NCBI GenBank assembly: GCA_024663395.1
Contig: JANFAH010000007.1
Coordinates: 620,001 to 684,000 of the forward strand
Reading direction: 5' to 3'
Source of the DNA: Pisolithus tinctorius
Taxonomy: Eukaryota > Basidiomycota > Agaricomycetes > Boletales > Pisolithaceae
DNA length: 64,000 bases
The position numbers and the translations under genes were made by a program. Positions 21,777 through 34,915 of the stretch are shown here, one piece after another. The notes beneath the pieces are model-generated. The model was given only the letters and a program-made list of their open reading frames with translations. It ran no database searches and was not told the DNA's origin. How positions within the stretch are numbered: position 1 is the first letter of the stretch; each line of letters starts with the position of its first letter.

Positions 21777-24700
21777 ATGGGGAATGTCGACAGCGATGGG
21801 CACGGTCATGGGCAGGGCTTACCCGCTGACGGTATATCGGGCCCCGTGGCGCGTGTTGTGGGCGTCAACGAAATGGCAGGATCCTCAATAGAGAAACGCA
21901 CGCGATCGCAAATGACCGCCCCTGACGACATTCTCCGTGTACCTCTGACGCGTTCTCCTCTGAAGGACGCCAGAGCACAGGCAAGAGCCAGGGACGCGTC
22001 ACAGAAACACTCGGAATCATCCGCAATGCATCAGAAAGGATTATACGCGGGCGCTGATTCGGAAGAAAGTTCACGATCAGACAACCTGGAGTTTTACAGA
22101 GGACTACAGGCCACAGGGGGGAATGGTGTGGGGAAGTCTGAAGACACGTCGTGCAATGACGTCAGGATGTCTTCAGACGGTGAAGGAAGTCGAGACGACA
22201 ATGAACTGACTCATTCTATGGAAAGAGAGGTGACGAAGAAACGACCATCTCCGGACACCCAACCACGTTTTACAAGTCCGAGCGCGGTGCACGACCGGAA
22301 ACGAGTCAAAGTTGAGGATGCAAGGAAGCCTTCACAGGAGAAAGAGGGAGAACATTCAGCACTGGAGTATGAGGTGCGCCTGCGTGATGATGACGATAAT
22401 GCCAGTTCCGGCAAGTACAACAGACGTTTCGTTCGTGCGTCATCGGTGGTTTCCCCGAGCAAGGCCCCGTTTATCTTCCCTCAGCGCTGTACATCTGTAC
22501 CTCTAGATGGAGAGGATGTCGTCCCGTCTGTCGACTTTACGACGATTCCACCCTCGCCTCGACGTTCCCCGAACAAGAGAGATATCGAAGTTAAGCGCGC
22601 ACCGTCTCTACCTCCGATGGCCTCAGACTCCATGGAGGTGGATGAAGGGGAACTTCGTTCTGATGGTTCGACACATTCCGGCGATGCGTTGCCCAACCAG
22701 CGGAAATTTCCCGCCTTCAACTACACGGTAAACTTTGCTACGCCTATCGCCAGCAAACGCACTATCTATCCTTTGATGACACCCCTATCTCCACTTACAC
22801 CTCTTCCACCGACGCCATTCACGGGACGGCTGCAAAAGGCCCAAAGTATACCCCAAGTAAGTTGTATCAGCCATGTCAGCAAAGTCCTCTGATCAATTCG
22901 TTGGAACAACTGCTGCAATATTTTCTTCAGGAAACCCTTCATGGGCTGGAGGATGAGATGGATACTGATGCAGATTCACTTACAAACATCCCTACATCCC
23001 CGACCGGTGCCACTTCCACTTTGGATTTTTCCACCGCGAAATCCTCAGCTTCATGTGAACCCTTGCCGAGGGCGAGCTCCCGCCCGTCCTCAGTTGCCTC
23101 CTCGCTAACTTCGGAATTGACCAGTATTGAGGACATTACTGATCTACCGAACCTGTCTCAGGAACTCATGCCACCTCCTGCAGTTCCTCCATTGGAGCGT
23201 CAAGAAGACACTGTTGCTGGCTCATCTACGCAGTCGGGACAGAAAAGCTTACCGCCTGCCCACTCCACCGCCACGAGTTCTTCAACGTCCAACCCGGCGG
23301 TTCCTACCTCTGTTTTTGCAAACCGACCTGGTGGCCCGCAGAAAAAGCGGTCAACCATCGCCGGGGCGATGAAGCCAAGGCCTGTGTCCTCAACCTCCGC
23401 AGTTCCTAGACGTGTGACGCGGAGCTTGTCTGTGAATAAGACAAGTGGCGATATTCCTCAAGAAGATGGAGTGAGTCGACGCGAGTTCAATGGGCAAATT
23501 CGGCCTTATGTGCCTCGTACAACTGCCGTAGCGCCAATCCCTTCCAATCCGACACCAACAGGTAACCATTTGGGTCCTCGTTCTCCGTGCCTACCTCAAC
23601 TAAAGCCTGTCCCTTCGCAGCTATTTCTAAACATGGACCTGCTGCTCCACAAGGACGTCCAACGTCGTCATCCACATTAATACCACCGACGGCTGGAAAA
23701 CTTAAGCAGACTTCTTTGAATATGTTTATAAGACTAAAATCGGCTGCTACTACTTCTACGACAGCTACGACAGCATCCGGACCTGCCCATGTATCGACTT
23801 CCACAGTGACGGCTGCCGGCCCATCCAAACTCGCGCCTCTACCCTCTCCGTCCAAGATTCCTCTTCCTGTGTCTCCGATGAAACATACGCCTGGGAAGGC
23901 GAAAGGACGCGCATTCACTTCAACAGTATCAGATTCTAATATATTCGCTGGAACATCGCGAGGGGCGGCCCTCTCGACACTTTCACACGCGCTGGAGAAG
24001 CTCGGTGTGCCACCGCCTGGCCGGCCCAGCACGAGTTTGGGTTTCACAAGGCTAGATAGCGCAAACGATGACGGCGGCGACGGAGTTTCGGACGTCACCC
24101 AAAATGGAGGGAAAAACAAGGCCTCTAATGAAGGAACGGTTAAGGGTAAAGGCAGAGCAAATGATGATATGTGCTTACCCGGTGCTACGTCAACTTCAAT
24201 GGCCACGAGCGGAATCAAAAGGGCTGGCTTCGCCCGCCCAACTGCTTCATCGTTGAAGCGCTCGGTGACGCTATCAGGACTGGCGAGGAGGACTGGTGCT
24301 GGAGGGTCGTCTATTTTTCCAGGAGTACGGAGCCGTGACGCCGGAAGTGGAGCTGGTGCCAGACATGGGAGAAGCACGAGTGGAATGTTTGGTAGAACTG
24401 GTGAACGTGCGAGTAAGAACCCAAGTCTACCGACTGTGGCAGGCAGCCCCGTGAAAGGGTCTAACCCGAACGGAGAGGAGTCAGGGATACCCACGGGAGG
24501 AAAGGAAGGAGGGAGGCAAGAAGGCGATGACGAACAGGCTGACGCTGTCGAGTCGTGGGACGAACGGGGAGGTGGAGCTGGGTTAGACGAGGGAGCGCAA
24601 ATACTCGACCCCTCGATTGATATGACCAATGCGAGCGTTCTGAACTTCAAGGCTGACGGTGGACCTCCAATAACGTCACCATCTTCCTCAGTAGACAAGG

Positions 24701-25804
24701 GCAAACAGCGTACATCACTGGCATCGTCGTCGCTTGCTCTAAACCCCGCGTCCGCAGCGTTGCATGCACTCTCTGAAAGTCTCTCGTCACTGCCACAAAC
24801 ACCGCCAGCCACGAAACCGAGGGTGATTGGAACCAGACAAGGACTCAGGAGTGCAAGTACGGCAGTCAACAAGACGAGCCCCGAATGCGGTGGTCCCGGA
24901 AGTGTCCCCTCTAATTCGAATGTTGTGGATGCAAACGAGACAAAGGATGCTGGATTCAGTGGCAGCATCATGTCTGAGAACGCCGGCGGAATAAATGGAT
25001 CCGGGGGTGCCAAAAAGTCTTCTCTAAAAGTCCTCAAGAAATGTGCCATTTTTGTGGATGTGCGTACGGACCAGGGGGATGACGCAGGAAGTTTGTTCGT
25101 CGACATGCTACGTGGTTTAGGAGCGAAGGTATGCATCATGAAGTCGTCCTGCCAATTTTACAACTCGTCTGACCCGTGACGTGTCCAGATAATGGGGAGA
25201 GTCTGCCAGAGTTGTACGCATATTGTATACAAGAATGGATTGCCGAATACGTTGGCGCGATATCGGTGAGGAACGTCTATCTCAGCGCCATCTGTGTCTT
25301 GAGCCCTGTGAATGTAGTCTCCTTAATGATCCAAAACCATTTGTGGTTGGCATCGCATGGGTGGTCGAGTGCGTCGAACAGCGCGCGAGGATGGACGAGG
25401 AGAAGTATAAAGTCGACGTTGATCTTATCGACGTTGCAAGTGGAAATACGAAGGTTACTTCTGGTGTTTCTTCGTATGACGACGATGTAGCTCAACGTTC
25501 CCCCAGCGCCGGCGATCCATGCTTCCCAGGCACTTGATACCACTTTCGCCTGCGAACGTAGACTCCTTTTCGCTTCCTGCGAATATGTCTTCCGAAGGGG
25601 ACGAAGAGGATGTTGAGACGGGGGATATGAATGAGTCACCCTGTATGTATGATTATTTTTTCTTCTGCTGCATGACTTACCGTCCTCGCTATACCAGCAC
25701 GGGATGCAGACACCAGTATAAGGTCGAAGGATGGGGATGATCTACCACCGCTTGAACGAGCTCGACGCAGGCGGAGTGTCTTGCCTGGCGGACAGACTAG
25801 ACTC
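21777..25804 (+). CDS. BRCT-domain protein with long disordered N-terminus
   Basis: This is a long, low-complexity Ser/Pro/Thr-rich protein with many SP/TP sites (LTRSPLKD, PPSPRRSPNKRD, TPLSPLTPLPPTPF), the kind of disordered region seen in checkpoint or chromatin proteins. At its C-terminal end is one BRCT domain: KCAIFVDVRTDQGDDAGSLF, DMLRGLGAKIMGRVCQSC, THIVYKNGLPNTL, and DPKPFVVGIAWVVECVEQRA with the conserved Trp. A basic segment, RRSMLPRHLIPLSPAN, follows, and the end is ERARRRRSVLPGGQTRLFA. BRCT modules bind phosphopeptides in DNA-damage signalling. A microcephalin-like relative is a possibility, not shown. Introns are near 22856-22931, 23562-23604, 25128-25188, 25266-25316 and 25645-25700. 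Confidence 0.7.
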
Positions 25805-25953
25805 TTTGCATAGGTAATTTACTGGCATGAACCCGAGATCTAATGATATACTGCTGTAGTTGTAGCGAATCTTTCGTCTTCTGTTGTGCCTTACAGTAAA
25901 TGTTCTTGAATACGAACTTGCGTATCTATCGGATTTAACCGAGACGACTTGGA

Positions 25954-28607
25954 ATGGGCGTCCACGGTCTTACAACTTATCTACGCGAGAACAAACGTGT
26001 GCTTGGAAAGACCATTCAATTTCCATGCACCTCAGAAGACGCAGTGACAACGATTGTGGTGGATGGCTGGTCGTGAGTCTTGCGAACATGCGATCTGTTA
26101 GGCTAGGTTTAATCGTGACTATGGCAGGTTCATCTTCGAGATATATCTACAATCCCATCTGCCATGGGTGTACGGAGGAGAGTACGCTGAATTCAGCCAA
26201 TATGTTGAACAGGTCGCCTTGTCTTGGATCGCAGTTGGCCTCAAGGTGTACTTTGCCTTCGATGGTGTGAACCGTTCCAACTCTACGGAGACGTGCTCAT
26301 TCACGGTGTTGCGCAGGACCCCATCCAGAATTAAAGATACCGACACTGATCAGCCGTATGAACAGAGGAAACGTTGGGCAGTCTCTCATTTTCTTCCGCA
26401 CGTCTCCTGCATCTCGCTGCACGCCGCGCTTCCTTCGCGAGACCAGTATTCTTCCCCCCCTTGCCTATGAGGTTTGCGTCCAAACCTTGCAACGTCTTGC
26501 CAGATCTGGAAAACGGCCGCTTGAGGTGCACTTCGCTGATGAGGAAGCGGACCCGTATGCAGTGGAACTAGCAGGACGATTGGGTGCTTATGTCGTTGGC
26601 AACGACTCAGACTTCGTCATCTTCAACTCTGGCCTCTATGCAGGTTTTATCTCATTAGACGATCTACTGTGGATATTACCAGATACCGATGGGGAGACAT
26701 TTCCATGCAAAGGCGGAGATGAGGATGACAACTTTCAAACAGTGGTGCATGGCAAAACAAGAAAGCGGCCCACTCGACAGCAAAATGTTACATTTGGGCT
26801 CGTCCCGCCAGCGGACGCGCCTCTGAAGGACTTGACGCTCACCGCGTCTGTCTATACACCAACTACACTTGCTTCCCACCTGAAAATCCCCGTTACGATT
26901 CTTCCTTTACTCGCAGCATTGGTAGGAAATGACTTCTCGAATCAGTCCACCACACAGCGCAATGTCCAGTCTCTCTTCTTTGAACGAAGACTGTCACTCT
27001 CGCAACGGATTGCCCATACCAGTAATACTCTTGCCGGTATCCTGGGTGCAGCATCGCAGCCGCGGAAAGCCCGACACCAAGTTGATTCCGTCATGGACCT
27101 AATTACTCGCACCGTGAATGCACTACTCACCCGCTCCCCAAACCACGTGGCTCCCGGGGAGGTAGATGCCGTAGTTGACAGAATCGTCACCGCGGCGTTG
27201 AATTACGCTATTGATAAGTACGATGGGGAGATCTATGGCCCGGATAGCTTGTGGCCCACACGAATGTGTGCGTTGCATCACCAAGATGCTTGTCCTCTCG
27301 TAACGCTGTTTATGCGAGCCCAGCCTTGCAACAGCCAGGATGATACTGGCAATGATGATGTTGCTTTGAGGCTAGGTGCAATGTACATCGAGGCTTTCCG
27401 GTCTGGAAAGTTGAAACCAGAGATCACGGACATCATGAATACGCGGGCGTTCTGGCCAAAACTGTTTCTTGAGAACCCTGACGTAGAAACCGTAGCAAAG
27501 TCGATTGGCCGACCAATTCGGTTGTGGATCTATGCCTTACTGGAGGACGGCATAGGACTTCCAGACGCACCCGAGACCTCTTCGTCGGTCGCTGACAGTG
27601 TGACAGAGGATGGCCGACGTCTTGGCGAGGAAGATGAGGAAGACCTTAATGAAGTGGTTGACGTTGTTGAGGAGCATTCGTCGGACGACGACGACACCGA
27701 CCTTCTTGCCCCACTTCGAGGCGAGCTTGAGCGCCTACGTACCGCTGACGATTCTACTTCCGAACCTCCGACATCGGCTACTTCTCATTCCCGGTCCCGA
27801 CCACCACATCGGCCCAAGAGCGTGACGGAGTACGTTCGTCGCGGGTCTCGTATAGCCCCAGACGAGGTACCCGTTCCGGACCTAGCGGTTCTTATGGCAT
27901 CCTCCGGTTTCGGTGCCTTCATCGAGAAGGAATCTTTTGTTCCGTGGCAGCTTAGAAGCCTTGAGGAACGGATAACGTTGTTCCTGCATATTTTGGAGAG
28001 TAACGTTCCCATGCTACGGGATCTGCCACCGGTCCAACTCTTTGGTGTCCTTGTGGTACGATGGGTCGTTCGAACCCTTCATCTCCGTGCTGTTGAGAAC
28101 GGAATGAACAAAGATAGGGAAAAGGAAAGGTGGTCTCAACGTGAGGCACGTGCTTTCCTTGTTTTCTATCTCCGATCTCTGGAGGACAATGAGGCCGTTG
28201 GCGGTACAACAGCACATAGTGATACCCAGACGCAGCAAGTTGCCGGTATACCCGTCATGGACCGCGCCATCCAGCTCATGGCTCAAGTGTTGACGGCAAT
28301 TGAAGCAATTCAATGCTTGTCCCAGGTACTGTTCCTGTCAGATTGGATTCCTATCAACACGGAAAAGCTATCGGGTTCCCGTTTCCACGCATACTTATCC
28401 CAACCGGGTCCTACAGTGGGCCAGTCCTCAACGGAGAGCATGTGGAATGCGTGCGTGCATTCGCTTGAGGATGCCTTTCGACAGGAACCGATGAAGAGAA
28501 ACAAGAATGGAAGGATTCACAAGCTGAAACCAGTGGTTAAAATAGGGAGTGAGGCCGTTAGGCCAGGGCTTGCTCGTTTTGCGTTGCTGGGTGATACTGA
28601 AGCTTAG
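25954..28607 (+). CDS. Asteroid-type XPG/FEN1-like nuclease
   Basis: The N-terminus MGVHGLTTYLRENKRVLGK is the XPG N-domain start. It continues VVDGWSFIFEIYL, PWVYGGEYAEFSQYVEQVA and VYFAFDGPHPELKIPT with the Asp residues expected at the metal site. The I-domain part has EVHFADEEADPYAVELAGRL and YVVGNDSDFVIFNSGLYAGF, followed by SLDDLLW, a combination typical of the Asteroid branch (human ASTE1). ASTE1 is a structure-specific nuclease that trims 3' overhangs in double-strand-break repair. Introns are about 26069-26127 and 26265-26314; the rest is one long exon. It follows the BRCT gene in the same direction, about 150 bases apart. Family call firm, cleavage activity inferred. Confidence 0.85.
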
Positions 28608-29416
28608 GTTACCTATCCGTGGAGTTGTTGAGATTACCATATATTGCAGGACGCGTTTAGCAAGCGGACCTTTGTAATGCTCTCCCGTTCCGGACCGCCG
28701 GTCCTGAGCATGTCCGGAGGTAATGACTGGCAATGCATTCGCACGATAAAGAGTGTTTACAGTGGTTTCTCTCCATTTTTAAGATGTTTAGTTTGCTTTC
28801 GATGTGTGATCGTTGGCGGCTGGGATTGTCTTTCAGTTTTCGTTGAAGCGAGATGTGATAAGGTGATTTTCGCTTGTTTTTGTGGTTTGTTTCTGAGATT
28901 TGAACTCCCGGTTATAGATGTCTTTGTTGACCGAAAGCGATGGCCATGTCATGGTTCCTCAGAGCCATACAGTGTATCGTTTGGTGCGAGACGTCCCCGC
29001 AGATGGGGGCGAGAATAGTATAGAATATGCATATCTTCGTCAGCACTCTGCATATCAGGGTTTCCAACAAGGTGTTATAAGTTTGCAGAAGATTGTGATC
29101 CTTGATAGGCAGGAGAAAAAATATCCGCGTCCTGGAGTGCCCGGAGGGCGGGTGTATAGAACCTGTGCCATCATGTGGTGATGTGAACTAGACTCCCAAT
29201 CCTCCATGCGGTTCGAAGGTTCCATGCTTTAATCCTGTGTGAACTGCTGTGTGTATCGCATGGTTATACAGCCGACAACGACCGTAACACAATATATAGA
29301 CCAGGTACGTGACATGCTCTGCTGACACAGCCCAGAGAGTTTCATACATAAAAAGTAGAGTTGCCCAGAAACATCGGGGTACTCTAAATATCCAGCACCC
29401 AATACTCCTTATTCAT
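28608..29416. other. Intergenic; possible short open frame, no family
   Basis: A plus-strand frame at 28918-29181 (87 codons, begins MSLLTESDGHVMVPQ) is open and has a clean ATG, but it shows no known motif and may be chance or a 5' exon. Nothing else is recognised. Confidence 0.3.
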
Positions 29417-29931
29417 ATGGCTGGTTGTCGCACAAGTTCTCGCAGATCTCCCGCAGCCGCAGACGTCATTACGTACCGGCTGGAGGACAAGATGATGTAT
29501 GTTCCACTGGACCGCGATTGGAGGGTTCGTCCACACTGCGATCCGCTCGCGGGCTTCCGAATGGGCTGATGCGCTTGGATACATAGGAAGCGCTCTCACA
29601 AGCACGACATGCGTTTGAGAGTCTCGCGAAGGTGGATGACGGACGCATCACATTCTCCATCGACGTGATTAGTGACGGACAGCGAAGGTCGATTGGGATC
29701 AGCCCATCTGCTTGGAGTAGCGTCGCGTCTCACCTAACACGCTATGAGGTTATAACCATCGTGGTCAAGCCAGAAGTCGTCCGGGCGGACGCGGAGGTTG
29801 CACCACCAGTGTACTCCCTTGCTTCCTCCGCACTAGAAGAGAAGAGGTCCTTGTCGTCAACCTCGCTAGGGTCGCGTAGCGAAAGCAAGTTCAGTCTAAA
29901 AGGTGTACTTCAAGCACTCCGCAAGGAATAG
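29417..29931 (+). CDS. Small hypothetical protein of fungal type
   Basis: Two exons (29417-29524 and 29587-29931) separated by a 62-nt intron encode about 150 residues. The N-terminus MAGCRTSSRRSPAAADVITY is followed by YRLEDKMMYVPLDRDWREAL, ARHAFESLAKVDDGRITFSI, and IGISPSAWSSVASHLTRYEV. The C-terminal tail is Ser-rich and basic. The layout (ITYRL strand, helical DWREALSQARHAF, then a beta segment) resembles small unnamed agaricomycete proteins and is loosely PB1-like, but I cannot assign a family. The open frame across both exons and the clean splice sites support a real gene. Confidence 0.55.
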
Positions 29932-31097
29932 GCTCTGCCGGATTAGCGTTGCAACTATTATGTTTCCTTCATACCCGGGCGGGCCACGTCCACGATATAT
30001 CTGCGGTTCTAGCGTGCTATTTTGAATTTCGGATTGATCTCTCGATTTCCAGCAGTGGTGTTTTCAGCTTGTCACTTAGCATATAGATGTGCAACCTACT
30101 ATCTAACAGTGTATTACGCTGTTTTCGCATCCTTAAAAATCTTTGCCTTGACAGCTTGCGGACGCTCCTAGATAGTGTGGAGAACCACAGTATATCCTGT
30201 ACATAATACACAACATTGTAGCGTTAGGTAGAGCAGGGAATCGTGGTTGCTACTTCTCGATCATGTTGCCTAGAGTCAGGTCCTTGCTCAGGAGTTTCCT
30301 GGACTAACACCAGACAAATGCGGCGTTTGCGAATTTGTTGCACAGCTCAGGCAATGTGATCTTCTATGATTCACATAAAAGGTATGCAAGGCTGAAGCAT
30401 AAATCCCATAAATCTAAAATATCCGGCACTGCTTAGCCACCGAGGAAGGTCGTCGTAGTGTTAGTTGATACTAGCGGTACTCTGAAACTGATGATAATCG
30501 AAATCAGTCCATATCCTGTGCGGGGGGGAGGGAATTGACCAAGGGCCCAGACCTCCGAAGGTATCGCGCTCGTCAGATCGACCCTACTTCGTTCTCGAAA
30601 GTCATACACAGCACGTCAATTTTCCAGAGCAGCCTGATGCGAGATGTAATTTGCACAACGTGCCACTCCACTGGACATGAGTGCCCGTACTGAAAGAAGG
30701 TACAGCATGATGGGAGAAAGGTGCACGTGGGAAGGGACAAGTGACAGCCATTGGGGACATGCGGGACTGAGTACTGAAACTCTTACCTCTTGTGCAGCAG
30801 CCAGAAGTGCACATGCAAGGAACAGCTGCGATTGCAGATGCGTGGGACGCTAATTTTGGGCTTGTACACGTACGAGGCGAGTGATCGCCATATATCTGTT
30901 CCCATAAGGCGTGCTGGATATTCCACTCTACAGATGTTTTACCATCTCGCTCACCTAATCGGCGTATCGCCTAGCTATAAGCCTTAAAAGAGTTACGCCG
31001 TCAGCAAAATGCTTAACCCATCCACCATAAATTCACCCGAATTTACGGGGCATCCTATCAGCCGACGAAAAAATCGAGGTACTGCAACGACCGTGCA
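29932..31097. other. Intergenic region, mostly without recognisable genes
   Basis: The stretch is AT-rich and poor in long frames. The only candidate is the small secreted-protein model at 30573-30891. No repeat or RNA gene was recognised. Confidence 0.4.
30573..30891 (-). CDS. Candidate tiny secreted protein (three-exon model)
   Basis: A splice model with exons 30874-30891, 30787-30825 and 30573-30689 gives about 57 residues. The start MAITRLLFLACALLAAAQE is a textbook signal peptide formed only across the first intron, and the mature part is YGHSCPVEWHVVQIT onwards. All introns have GT and AG ends (48 and 97 nt). The product has no family and only two cysteines after the signal, so the model could be chance. 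Transcript evidence would decide. Confidence 0.25.
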
Positions 31098-33080
31098 CTA
31101 CGACCCACTCCCGGCACGGCTGTACCTCAGGAGCGCTTTGCTCCTGAAGGTTGCGTTGTACTGAAGCAAGTTATTAATATCTCGCACCCAGTCGTCCTCT
31201 TTTCCTGGCCCAACACCCTCCGCGCCTTCAGATCCAAGGGAAGAACCGTCACGTTCATCGCCTATGGACGATGGAGCTATGTCGACTATAGACGAGCGAT
31301 TGATGCACGGCACAGGATATGGTGACGCATGCACTGTAACAGATTCTCCGGGATTGAGAACATGTACGGTGCGTCCGTCCATCGATACGCCTGCTGCTGC
31401 ACGACTTTTATCACCGATCTGTGCGAAGAGGGATGAGAAATAAAAATGGAGTCGTACATATGCGACACGTACCCTTAACGTGATCGATGATGAGGACGGA
31501 AAGACAAGGGGACGGAAAGAAAGACTGCGCGGACATATAGGAACAAGGAGGACAGCACTTAACGAGGGGTGCACGATTGGTCCACCTGCTGAGAGTGAAT
31601 AGGCCGTTGATCCGGTGGGAGTAGATACGATTATGCCATCAGACTGCATAGAATCGAATGCACGCAACTCTGTCAAAGTGTGGGTTAAAAGGAAGGGAAG
31701 GGGAACGCACCACAGATTCCGTTAGATGCTGTCCGTCGACGTAGATGTCAATTGTGTTGAGGTGTGGGCTTGATCCACGATGTAGTGATATTTCATTCAT
31801 CACTTGCCATGCTGTTGACAAGTAAGTTAGATTTGCAAGAGGGCGGAAAGGTTCCGGGACGTGTAGGAGCAATGCAGCCAAGTATAAGTGGAAATACAAG
31901 GATCACAACGTACCGTCTTCGTCCGATCCAATCTTCTTCCCATCCTGATCATAGAATGAACAAGAAAGCCTCATACGATGCAGAATGGTTGCTTTCCCAT
32001 CGAACACGGCCTTAAGGCCTTTAGCGTAGTCGTCGATGTCTGTTTCGCGCCGCATCAATCATTGTTCGTTTTCGTTACAGAGAATGCCAAAATCAAGGAG
32101 ATTTGATGGAATAACTTACGAAACGGTAACAAGAAACCCAGGGTACCCATCGAGAAGCTAAGGACGGGTGGGACAGCTCCATGGCTGAAGAGAGAGGCGG
32201 CATGCAATATGGTGCCGTCACCGCCCAGAGTGATGACAAGGTCAACAGGCTCAGAGTTTTGGCCTGTAAAGCGCATTTTCCGGGATATTAGAGCGTGTTG
32301 AGCAGGTAATCCAAGCAGATACGGTTGCAGTAGGTATGTAGGTGTTTCGATAGTTCAGTAAGAGAGATAGGATAACACGGGAAATTAAGAGAACCCGACG
32401 TACCCGGCCGCCAGACCTGCACACCGTCAGGGATATCAGGTCTGTCTTCTGCATAAATTTTGACATCTGGGTATAGTTTTTGGATATGTCTAGAGACGTG
32501 ACAGTGTGGGTACACTGGCAAAAGAAGCCAAGGATAAGGCACGCACTGGAGTAAATCATCTATGGCCTTAATGATAGGTTCGGTTCTGAGCTTGTTTACA
32601 AGGAGAGCTGAGCGGGGTGGCTTCCATGGAGTGTGGTTCTGGCTGTCCTTCGTTCGATAGTGAGCAAACCTGACACCCTTGGAGAAAAGTACAGACAAAC
32701 GCTTGTGGTGATGATACTGGTACTTTTGGCGGTTGATTGGGCTCTCTTCCATCTGTTCGTGCAGTTGCGGACAGCGAAAACTCGCGTACCCGGGTTCTCG
32801 AGCACGGATTCAAGCCCCATCCCGAGGCCTTGCTTGAAAGCCTACCAACTGTACACACATGTGGGTACCTTGGACTCATTCGCGACATAGACATGGTGGG
32901 GCAACGTCGATGTCGGAATGGCAACGAGTAGTTGTGCAATAACGAGGGCGTAGGGCTGGGTGAAGAAATAGAAGACGTGTCAGGGAATGCATGTACAAAA
33001 TTAACGTTGACACAGGTTGAGTTGCGCGGTAGGATGCGCTGGACCCGTGCGTGGTAGACGGCAGCGACGTGTGTGCTCAT
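31098..33080 (-). CDS. NAD kinase
   Basis: NAD kinase phosphorylates NAD(H) to NADP(H). The core is clear: [37 protein letters not shown] with the GGDGT motif, [11 protein letters not shown], then [20 protein letters not shown], and [20 protein letters not shown] with the second conserved block [14 protein letters not shown] segment [16 protein letters not shown] and the end [20 protein letters not shown] follow. The N-terminus from [20 protein letters not shown] is basic and free of acidic residues at first, which would suit a mitochondrial form like yeast Pos5, but this is inference. The splice path between about 32650 and 32830 is unsure because the frame changes there. At least five introns are present. 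Confidence 0.85.
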
Positions 33081-33316
33081 CGTCGAGGTCCGAGTCGTAC
33101 TGAATATCATCGTGTCGATGACTAGCTTGCCGGACCGTACCGGACCGCTTATTCAAGTGTGTTGTTGTACACTACAATGTACGTAAATACATCCTACCCA
33201 TAGACCCAGATTTTACGAGGACGACCTGTACACCCATACATGTTTCTGGCCCGAAGTCTCGGGTGCGACCCCGATTTCCTGCTCGGGGGTTAAGAGTTTT
33301 AGACAGCCGCGCATCT

Positions 33317-34428
33317 TTAGTTCTCTGGAACGGCGTCTTCTGTGGGAGCATCTCGTGGCGCTGACGTCCACGTCCAACTCGGCCTTCCCTCCGCTGCAAG
33401 GAAAATTTCCCATTCACTGTGATCCATCGAGTATCCTTCTCGATTGGGATCCGGAAATGACCCGTTCTTCACAGCGTTGACATATCCGCTGACCCCTCGG
33501 GCGACCTCCTTGCGCACGTCTGCGAAATGTCGGACAAACCTGAGCCAGGGTGAGTCCAATAGACGGGAAAATGATACAGGAAAGTAATGGCTGCCCACCT
33601 TGGTTTATGGCCACTCCATGTCCCAACCATATCGTCCCACACTAGGACCTGTCCACTAGTCCCGGGGCCCGCACCGACCCCTATCGTTGGTATGTTCAGT
33701 TGCTCCGTAATGTAAGCACCCAACACAGCAGGTATTGCTTCCAGCACGATAGAAAATGCACCTGCATCCTCTAGTGCACGTGCAGCGCGAAGAAGCGTCG
33801 AGGCCGACTCCGCGGTACGCCCCTGGACTCTGTATCCCGACAGCGATACATACCGCTGCGGGAGGAGACCAATATGTGCCATGACGGGTATGCCGATTTT
33901 TGTGAGTGCTCGCACGTGCTCCGCAATCTCTCCCCCACCCTCGAGCTTTACACCCTCCACATGTCCTTCATGCACCATTCTAATGGCAGATCTGATAGCG
34001 TCGCTCACGGAGGGTGCATATGTCCCGAATGGCATATCAGCGATGAGAAGCGGAGAGGTTGTACCTCGTGCGACGGCACGGCAGTGGTGGAGCATCTCGT
34101 CGAGGGAGAGGCGTGTCGTGGATGGGTATCCGAGGCATACTTGGGCGAGAGAATCTCCGACGAGGGTGATATCGACCGGATGGGCGGAGCAAGCAAGTGC
34201 TGTTGGGTAATCGTAGGCCGTCAACGCCGTGATCGGCGTCTTGGATGCCCGGGGAGAGAGTAGACGTGCGATGGTCGTTTTCGCGTGTGGCGTCAAGGGT
34301 GGGGAGGTCGCGGCCGGAGGATGCTTTGCGGGTCGGACGCTCATCCGACGGACGGCTTGCAACGTCGGCGTACAAGAAAGACGCCGGGAGTTCGGGCATC
34401 GAGTGCCCAAGAACTTTGCGATCATCAT
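33317..34428 (-). CDS. 3-methyl-2-oxobutanoate hydroxymethyltransferase (PanB/Ecm31)
   Basis: This enzyme makes ketopantoate, the first committed step to pantothenate and coenzyme A. The leader MMIAKFLGTRCPNSRRLSCT is basic and likely mitochondrial. Family blocks follow: PITALTAYDYPTALACS, DITLVGDSLAQVCLGY, LIADMPFGTYAPSVSDAI, GVKLEGGGEIAEHVRAL, PVMAHIGLLPQRY, and NIPTIGVGAGPGTSGQVLVW with the Mg- and substrate-binding Asp residues and the catalytic Glu region (IVLEAIP). One intron (about 33544-33601) separates the last exon, RHFADVRKEVARGVSGYVNA to TEDAVPEN. A decayed fragment of this 3' end lies at about 36965-37085. Confidence 0.92.
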
Positions 34429-34915
34429 CGACTCCAGCAGGTTATTCGATATGGAAAAATGACGACGACAATGCCAGCGTTATATGGCTAACGAGACGGA
34501 GGGTTTCCGAGTCACGGCGAATCGTCTTTGAACGGAATAATCGGTCGAAGTGACACGTCGATTACTCAGTACCCGTCAAAAATTTCCAAGTGCAAAGTCA
34601 GACCATTGCAGCTTTCTATTGATTTTCAATCCGTTAATTGTGATTGCATGACCTCCGGGACAGACGAAACCTATCCCGGTAGCACGTGATCCTTGCGATA
34701 TCAATATTTTCCCGCGCATTGGCCACCCCGCACTTGCCAGCGCACGTAGCGGAACTTTTCGTCACCCACCCTCGGGTTATGTCTTTAAGTACTATAACGA
34801 CGTACTTGGTCTTTCCAAGGAAATGCAAGATGTCTACTATCCCTGAAAGTCTATACTTCTGATTGATAGATAACAAATCTATGAGGGTCATGATCGCCTC
34901 AAAAGAACGCAGGAC

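Noticed and set aside
23487..25139. A 550-codon open frame on the minus strand
   Set aside because: It lies exactly opposite the long low-complexity exons of the BRCT-protein gene. Its composition (Pro, Ser, Leu, Val runs) is what the reverse strand of such an exon gives, and no family motif is seen.
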